Assembly: GCF_900115635.1 (NCBI RefSeq)
Contig: NZ_FOXE01000008.1
Span: 62,001 to 126,000 of the forward strand
Source of the DNA: Oscillibacter sp. PC13
Lineage (GTDB): Bacteria; Bacillota; Clostridia; Oscillospirales; Oscillospiraceae
Reading direction: 5' to 3'
Length of the DNA stretch: 64,000 bases
A program made the translations under genes and the position numbers. The notes under the pieces are model-generated. The model was not told the DNA's origin. It made no database searches and saw only the letters and a list, made by a program, of their open reading frames with translations. Below, piece after piece: positions 59,028-64,000 of the stretch. Position 1 is the first letter of the stretch; each line of letters begins with the position of its first letter.

Positions 59028-60977
59028 CTATGGCAGATAATTCAGTGGATTCTTGGCCACGCCGTTGTAACGGACCTCAAAATGGCAGTGATTGCCGGTA
59101 GAGTTGCCCGTAGAACCCATTTTGGCAATCTGCTGGCCCTTGTAAACATGCTGCCCAACGGATACCAACAGACTGCTGTTGTGGCCGTAATAGGTAACAT
59201 AGCCGTTGCCATGGTTGATCTGAACCAAATAACCGTAGCCGCTCATCCAGCCTGCATAGGCTACGGTGCCGCCATCGGCAGCATAAATGGGTGTGCCATA
59301 CCGCCCGGCGATATCAATGCCCTTGTGATTGGTGGATCCAACGCCGCCGGGGGACTTCCGCCCACCGAAACGGGAGGTAATGCGGCCAGTGGCCGGCCAG
59401 CGGAAGGTACCGGTGGGAAGCCAGGTGGGCCGTTCCTTGGTGCCCTGCAGCCGCTGCTCTGTGACGGGATCCCGCAGTGTAACGGAGGAGAGGACGGTGC
59501 GCTCTACTTCCTCGCCGTTGACATATGTGACATTGGCCACTACGTCGGCAGCACCGTAGACACCGGCGGAGGTCACCTTATAATCGCCCTTATACAGGTT
59601 TGCAGAATTGGTATATTCAATATCAAAGGGAACATCGTCCACATATCGCTCCCGCTGCACCACCGTCATGGTCAGATAGGGGACAGAGGCGGAAAGTGTC
59701 AACACTTCGCCAATCTGAAGCTTATCGATGTTATAGCCCGGGTTCAAAGCCAACAGTTCCTTGGAAGAGAGGCCGTGCTCCTCTGCAATTTCAGACCAGG
59801 TATCGCCCTTGACCACGGTGTAGGTAACCTCGGCGGTTTTGGTGCTGTACAGTGTTTCCGCCAGATAACCCAAATTCATAATCTCGGAACTGGGCACATA
59901 TTCCTGCTTAATCTGGACGTCCTCGGCAAAAGAACAGGAAATGGTGTTCTCATTGGTGGCTGCATCCTGCAGCTGCTGAAGCAGTTCATCCAAGGCACCT
60001 TCATAGGGGGTAGCCCCGATTCGCTCTCCATCAATATAAAGGCAGTATGCAGGAGTTACCAATCCGATTTCCTCAGACAGATCCTCTTCAAACACTTCGC
60101 TGTCTACGACATCCTGGCGGCGCAGAAGCCCGGAGGAATACTGCAGAAGAGAGTCATCAATCGTATAGGTTTCTCCCAAAGTACGGGTGGTAATGTCCTC
60201 CAGCCTTGCCCGGGCTTCCTCGGCGTCCGCTTGGGAAGAAACTGCGGCAATGACCTCGCCATCATACCGCACAGTGGTGCCTAAGGTGTAAAAGGAGAAG
60301 AACAAGGCGATGGCCGCAATGGCCCCACCTGCGCCCAGGAAAACCGCAGGATGCACCCGATGCTGTTCCACCTGTGCCCGCAAGCGGGCAATCTGCTTCA
60401 TAGTCTGTTTCCGATAGCCCCAGGTCCGCTCCCGCAGACGGCTCCCCAGCATGGGAAGCATGCTCCAGGCAAACAGCAGGAACTGAATGGGAAACCGTTC
60501 GGATTCAGGGAAATTTTTAGCCCGTTTTTCCCGGACAATATGGCGCCAGCGGCGGCGGACCCGCTTGGCCTTGGACACCAGTGTGTGGTAAAGGCTGATA
60601 AGGGGGCTGGTGTCACCGTCCGCCTCCTGCCACCGCTGCGCGGCGCGGCGCATCTTCCGAAGGGCGCTATCCGGCTCAGCGTTGTCATGGGAGGGAGAGA
60701 TATCCTCCGCCCAGGCGTCAATTGCCGGCTTGGCTGCCTCCCTGACGGGGCGCACGGTCTCCCTGCGCCGGACAGAACGGGCGGCATCGTCCGATCCGGC
60801 AGCAGGCATGTCCTGCACCGGCATGTCCCGGTGGGGCGTCCGAATGCGGGCATTGGTGGTTCGGTCTCCAGCGGCAGGGGAACGGCGATGCAGTTCCTCC
60901 GGGCTTTTTGCCAAACGTTTACCGCCCTTTTGCGGTTTCCTGACAGCGTTGTTTACTTTTTTCTGCTCATCAATCAT
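59028..60977 (-). CDS. Membrane-anchored M23 peptidase with LysM and G5 domains
   Basis: 649 residues. A cytosolic, Arg/Lys-rich, probably disordered N-terminus of about 208 residues precedes one helix (210-234). Outside follow a linker domain, LysM (385-428, TYTVVKGDTWSEIAEEHGL), G5 (430-513) and the LytM/M23 zinc endopeptidase (528-640) with NHKGIDIA (His551, Asp555) and HCHFEV (His630, His632). All catalytic positions seem kept, so it should cut peptidoglycan cross-links. ATG 60977 has CAGGAGA upstream; the frame is open to 61130. The long inner tail is larger than usual for this class and may couple to a cytosolic partner. Confidence 0.9.
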   Translation of the reverse strand: MIDEQKKVNNAVRKPQKGGKRLAKSPEELHRRSPAAGDRTTNARIRTPHRDMPVQDMPAAGSDDAARSVRRRETVRPVREAAKPAIDAWAEDISPSHDNAEPDSALRKMRRAAQRWQEADGDTSPLISLYHTLVSKAKRVRRRWRHIVREKRAKNFPESERFPIQFLLFAWSMLPMLGSRLRERTWGYRKQTMKQIARLRAQVEQHRVHPAVFLGAGGAIAAIALFFSFYTLGTTVRYDGEVIAAVSSQADAEEARARLEDITTRTLGETYTIDDSLLQYSSGLLRRQDVVDSEVFEEDLSEEIGLVTPAYCLYIDGERIGATPYEGALDELLQQLQDAATNENTISCSFAEDVQIKQEYVPSSEIMNLGYLAETLYSTKTAEVTYTVVKGDTWSEIAEEHGLSSKELLALNPGYNIDKLQIGEVLTLSASVPYLTMTVVQRERYVDDVPFDIEYTNSANLYKGDYKVTSAGVYGAADVVANVTYVNGEEVERTVLSSVTLRDPVTEQRLQGTKERPTWLPTGTFRWPATGRITSRFGGRKSPGGVGSTNHKGIDIAGRYGTPIYAADGGTVAYAGWMSGYGYLVQINHGNGYVTYYGHNSSLLVSVGQHVYKGQQIAKMGSTGNSTGNHCHFEVRYNGVAKNPLNYLP

Positions 60978-61088
60978 ACGGTCTCCTGCGTTATCGATAT
61001 TGATAGATTCCGGAGCAATTGGCCTTATCGCCAAAAGAACGTCTCTGGCAGAAAGGACAACCAAAAAGTTACAATTTGTTACCGTTTT

Positions 61089-61117
61089 ATGATACATGCT
61101 TTTTCGGAATCCGTCAA
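61089..61117 (-). promoter_or_regulatory. Promoter of the M23 peptidase gene
   Basis: Minus-strand -35 TTGACG (61112-61117), 17-bp spacer, -10 TATCAT (61089-61094). Confidence 0.75.
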
Positions 61118-61266
61118 GCCCTCTTTCCATGAAAAAAAGAGGCTATAAATAGGCGTTCCCCTATTTTACACCACAGTATCTAGCCTTAACTTAGGCATTT
61201 TACACATTTGACAGAAGAAATGGTGAAAAAAGCGTGAATTTTGGCGCGATATTTTTGCTTTTTCAA

Positions 61267-61294
61267 TTGACCCCACCGTCCAGTTGTGTATAAT
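61267..61294 (+). promoter_or_regulatory. Promoter of pta
   Basis: -35 TTGACC (61267-61272), 16-bp spacer, -10 TATAAT (61289-61294). Confidence 0.8.
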
Positions 61295-61343
61295 AGATAT
61301 GGTATATTTTAATCCCCAGTTTGCAATTTGGAGGAATTGAAAG

Positions 61344-62324
61344 ATGTTTGAGTTTCTGATTAAAAAGCTGAAGGCACATCCCCGAAAGATTGTCTTCACC
61401 GAGGGTACGGATCCCCGCATTTTGGAGGCCTCTGCCCGGCTGCTGTCCGGTACCTTCCTGACACCTGTTCTGGTAGGAAATCCGGAGGAGGTGCAGGCGG
61501 CTGCTGAAGATATTGGGTTCAATATCCGTGGCGCTGAGATCATTGATCCTGAGAACTTTCCCGAGATGGAGAAGATGGTCGCCACATTGGTGGAACTGCG
61601 CAAGGGCAAGATGACGGAGGAACAGTGCCGCACCTACCTGAAGCAGGGCAACTACTTTGGCACCATGCTCGTGAAGATGGGTTATGCGGACGCGCTGCTG
61701 GGCGGTGCTACATACTCCACCGCCGATACGGTTCGTCCGGCGCTGCAGATTGTCAAGACCAAACCGGGCAACAAGATTGTCTCCTCCTGCTTCATCCTGG
61801 TCCGTCCCTCCGCCACCGGCGACCGTGAGGTTCTGGCAATGGGTGACTGTGCCATCAACATCAAGCCCACCGAGGACGAGCTGGTAGAGATTGGCCGTGA
61901 GACGGCAGCCACTGCGAAGGTGTTCGGCATCGATCCCAAGGTTGCCTATTTGAGTTACTCTACGCTGGGATCCGGCAAGGGTGAGGATGTAGATAAAATG
62001 CGCAATGCTTGCGCCAAGCTGAAGGCGTTGGAGCCTGAACTGGACATTGATGGTGAGCTGCAGTTCGACGCTGCCGTCTCTCCCCGCGTGGCCCACACCA
62101 AGTGCCCTGATTCCAAGGTGGCCGGCCATGCCAACACCTTTATCTTCCCGGACATCAACGCCGGCAATATTGGCTACAAGATTGCACAGCGTCTGGGTTC
62201 CTTCGATGCTTACGGTCCGATTCTGCAGGGCCAGAACGCCCCCATCAACGACCTCTCCCGCGGCTGCAACGCTCAGGAGGTCTACTCCATGGCCATCATC
62301 ACCGCTGGCCTGTGCGAGGACTGA
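61344..62324 (+). CDS. pta: Phosphate acetyltransferase
   Basis: 326-residue short-form Pta that turns acetyl-CoA + Pi into acetyl phosphate + CoA, the step before ATP formation by acetate kinase. Marks are KIVFTEGTDPRILEA, the GGATYSTADTVRPALQ substrate loop, and INAGNIGYKIAQRL with GPILQGQNAPINDLSRG at the C-terminus. It takes the acetyl-CoA made by nifJ. ackA is not adjacent. TTGGAGG precedes ATG 61344. Confidence 0.97.
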   Translation: MFEFLIKKLKAHPRKIVFTEGTDPRILEASARLLSGTFLTPVLVGNPEEVQAAAEDIGFNIRGAEIIDPENFPEMEKMVATLVELRKGKMTEEQCRTYLKQGNYFGTMLVKMGYADALLGGATYSTADTVRPALQIVKTKPGNKIVSSCFILVRPSATGDREVLAMGDCAINIKPTEDELVEIGRETAATAKVFGIDPKVAYLSYSTLGSGKGEDVDKMRNACAKLKALEPELDIDGELQFDAAVSPRVAHTKCPDSKVAGHANTFIFPDINAGNIGYKIAQRLGSFDAYGPILQGQNAPINDLSRGCNAQEVYSMAIITAGLCED

Positions 62325-62341
62325 TCGTTTTATCCAATTCC

Positions 62342-62368
62342 AAAACGAGGACGCCGACGGCGTCCTCG
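62342..62368 (+). terminator. Terminator after pta
   Basis: AAAACGAGGACGCC-GAC-GGCGTCCTCGTTTT hairpin, then TTT. Confidence 0.9.
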
Positions 62369-62495
62369 TTTTTTTAGCTGCGGTCGTCCGGAGCGGAGAC
62401 ATTGCATGCGGAGAGGGCGCGTGCTACACTGTGAAAAGAATTGCGAGAGGCGGAAACGCTGCCTCTGCCAACTTTTGAGGGGAAGAGGGCAAATC

Positions 62496-64000
62496 ATGTA
62501 CGACTATTTGATCCGGAATGCCCGGCTGCTGGACGGAACCGGCGCCCCGGAGACAAGGGGAGATCTGGCGGTTGCCGGCGGGAAAATTGTAGCGCTGGGT
62601 ATGCTGGGAGATACAGAGGCCACCCGGGTTATAGACGCCGCAGGCCGATATCTGATACCGGGCTTTATCGATATCCACCGCCACGGCGATGCCGCTTTGT
62701 TCCGTCCTGGCTATGGCTGGGCAGAGCTGGCCCAGGGACTCACGACCGTTATCAACGGCAACTGCGGCCTGTCCCTGGCCCCGGTCGAAGGAGCTTACCA
62801 AGAGGCGATTCTGCGGTATCTGGCACCGATTGTTGGGGAATTACCGGAGGGAGAGGTATTTCCCACCATGGAAGACTATTTCCGGCAGGTAAAGACGGTG
62901 CCGCTGCCGTTGAATGTGGGGATGCTGGCTGGTATGGGAACCTTGCGGGCCAATGCGGCGGGTTTTCAGGACAGATCGCTGTCAGCGGATCAGCTTCGAA
63001 AGCTGCATGCCCTGCTGGAGAAGACGCTTGCAGACGGTGTACTGGGCGTTTCTCTTGGCCTGGGCTACGCGCCAGAGTGCTTTTATACGACGGAAGAACT
63101 GCTGAGGGCCTTGACACCGCTCCAGGATTCCGGTGTGGTGATCTCTGTTCATATGCGCCAGGAGGGAGACGGCGTGGTGGAGGCCCTTCAGGAGATGCTG
63201 GCCGTTGCCGCAGCACTGCGGACACCGGTGGAGATCAGCCATCTGAAGGGGATTGGCCGCCGGAACTGGCGGCGGGCAGTTCCGGAGATGCTGACCATGA
63301 TCCGGCAGGCCCGGGAGAGTGGCCTGGATGTGTCCTGTGATGTATATCCCTATCCGGCGGGATCTACACAGCTGATTCACGTGCTGCCGCCGGAGTTCCA
63401 GGCCGGCGGGCAGAAGGCACTGACGGAAGCCCTCCGGACCCCGGAGAAGCGGCGGGCGATACGCCGCCGGATGGAGATGGGGAGTGACTTTGAAAATATC
63501 TCCCTGCTGGTGGGGTTTGAACAGATTTTGGCCACGTCCCTGACCTGCCCGGAAAACAGGTGCTTTGAAGGGCAATCCATCGCGGAAATCGCCGCCGCCC
63601 GGGGGCAGGATCCGTATGACGCGCTGTTCGATCTTCTGGCGGCGGAGCGCTGTGCCCCCTCCATGATTGATTTCATCGCGGCGGAGGAGGACATCGCGGA
63701 AATTCTGCAATCGCCTTTTACCAGCCTCATTTCCGATGCCACCTACCCCGGAGGACGCTTACATCCCCGCGTATACGGCAGCGTGGCCCGCCTGCTGGAG
63801 ACCTACGTGGGAAAGCGGGAAATTCTGACGCTGCCCGAGGCCGTCCGCAAGGTGACCCGCCAGCCCGCAGACCGGTATGGCCTGACCGGCAAGGGACGGC
63901 TGGCCGTGGGGGCGGATGCGGATCTGTGCCTGTTCCATCTGGAAAATGTCCATGAGCGCGCTACCTGGCAGGAGCCGGAGCAGCTGGCGGAGGGAATGGA
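62496..64000 (+). CDS. N-acyl-D-amino-acid deacylase family amidohydrolase, 3' end cut by the window
   Basis: The frame runs from ATG 62496 past the window edge without a stop (501 codons seen; full-length relatives are about 530). Marks of the D-aminoacylase group are PGFIDIHRHGD (metal His pair), VINGNCGLSLAP with the zinc-binding Cys, EISHLKGIG, DVYPYPAGST, ISDATYPGG and HPRVYGSVAR. It would hydrolyse N-acyl-D-amino acids or related D-dipeptides. GAGGGGAAGAGGG precedes the start. No neighbours on its 3' side are visible. Confidence 0.9.
   Translation, partial: MYDYLIRNARLLDGTGAPETRGDLAVAGGKIVALGMLGDTEATRVIDAAGRYLIPGFIDIHRHGDAALFRPGYGWAELAQGLTTVINGNCGLSLAPVEGAYQEAILRYLAPIVGELPEGEVFPTMEDYFRQVKTVPLPLNVGMLAGMGTLRANAAGFQDRSLSADQLRKLHALLEKTLADGVLGVSLGLGYAPECFYTTEELLRALTPLQDSGVVISVHMRQEGDGVVEALQEMLAVAAALRTPVEISHLKGIGRRNWRRAVPEMLTMIRQARESGLDVSCDVYPYPAGSTQLIHVLPPEFQAGGQKALTEALRTPEKRRAIRRRMEMGSDFENISLLVGFEQILATSLTCPENRCFEGQSIAEIAAARGQDPYDALFDLLAAERCAPSMIDFIAAEEDIAEILQSPFTSLISDATYPGGRLHPRVYGSVARLLETYVGKREILTLPEAVRKVTRQPADRYGLTGKGRLAVGADADLCLFHLENVHERATWQEPEQLAEGM

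Larger units (their letters stand above)
60978..61343. other. Divergent promoter region between the M23 peptidase and pta
   Basis: It holds one promoter per direction (separate entries) and a GTTAC-AATTT-GTTAC direct repeat at 61069-61083 within the peptidase leader. No further gene was seen. Confidence 0.5.

Overview
The window looks like chromosome of a strictly anaerobic, fairly GC-rich member of the Clostridia, most likely a gut Oscillospiraceae-type bacterium (Oscillibacter / Dysosmobacter / Flavonifractor-like). This is an inference from gene content and sequence style: AAGGAGG ribosome sites, frequent TTG/GTG starts, pyruvate:ferredoxin oxidoreductase, pyruvate phosphate dikinase, membrane pyrophosphatase, SLH-domain surface protein, lipid II amidation genes and GntR-ABC modules. 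No rRNA, tRNA, CRISPR array, insertion sequence or intact prophage was found. The window is cut inside a TRAP binding-protein gene at the left edge and inside an N-acyl-D-amino-acid deacylase gene at the right edge.

Layout. 1-3.2 kb: TRAP transporter (dctP-dctQ-dctM) with a RidA deaminase. 3.3-6.1 kb: ppdK on the minus strand. 6.3-12.8 kb: holB-ricT, a HAD phosphatase, a membrane-anchored XRE regulator, a GntR-ABC transporter operon and a small export protein. 13.0-26.3 kb: a LysR regulator divergent from a long plus-strand cluster that reads as a carboxylate catabolic pathway: SLC13 permease, metallo-hydrolase, class III CoA-transferase, MaoC protein, two-domain methyltransferase, crotonase, DUF35 protein, thiolase-like protein, thiolase, 3-hydroxyacyl-CoA dehydrogenase, AEC permease, second metallo-hydrolase, PQ-loop protein. 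26.4-33.6 kb: lipoprotein, a small divergent regulator pair, guanine deaminase behind a purine riboswitch, ZIP and EamA transporters, cinA and thiI. 33.7-39.7 kb: XRE regulator, a protein with two inactive integrase-like folds and two winged helices, the SLH surface protein with a long leader, and a phage tail-fibre-like gene. 39.7-47.3 kb: comM-like ATPase, nifJ, LTA synthase family protein. 47.6-53.4 kb, minus strand: cyclase-murT-gatD, mnmG, metallophosphoesterase. 53.7-64.0 kb: a 26-residue micropeptide transcription unit, an IseA-like lipoprotein, membrane pyrophosphatase, enolase, M23 peptidase, phosphate acetyltransferase and the partial deacylase.

How the genes fit. ppdK, nifJ, eno, pta and the membrane pyrophosphatase together describe fermentative PEP/pyruvate/acetyl-CoA metabolism with pyrophosphate as an energy currency. 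The surface genes (SLH protein, LTA synthase family, MurT-GatD, M23 peptidase, IseA-like lipoprotein) form a cell-wall theme in the right half.

Most worth a second look: the CoA-dependent catabolic cluster with unusual MaoC and thiolase-like active sites and an unexpected methyltransferase; the duplicated inactive-integrase/winged-helix protein next to the surface-protein gene with shared TTTGTTACA motifs; a GatD homologue lacking both catalytic Cys and His; the guanine-type riboswitch before guanine deaminase; and the self-contained 26-residue peptide gene.
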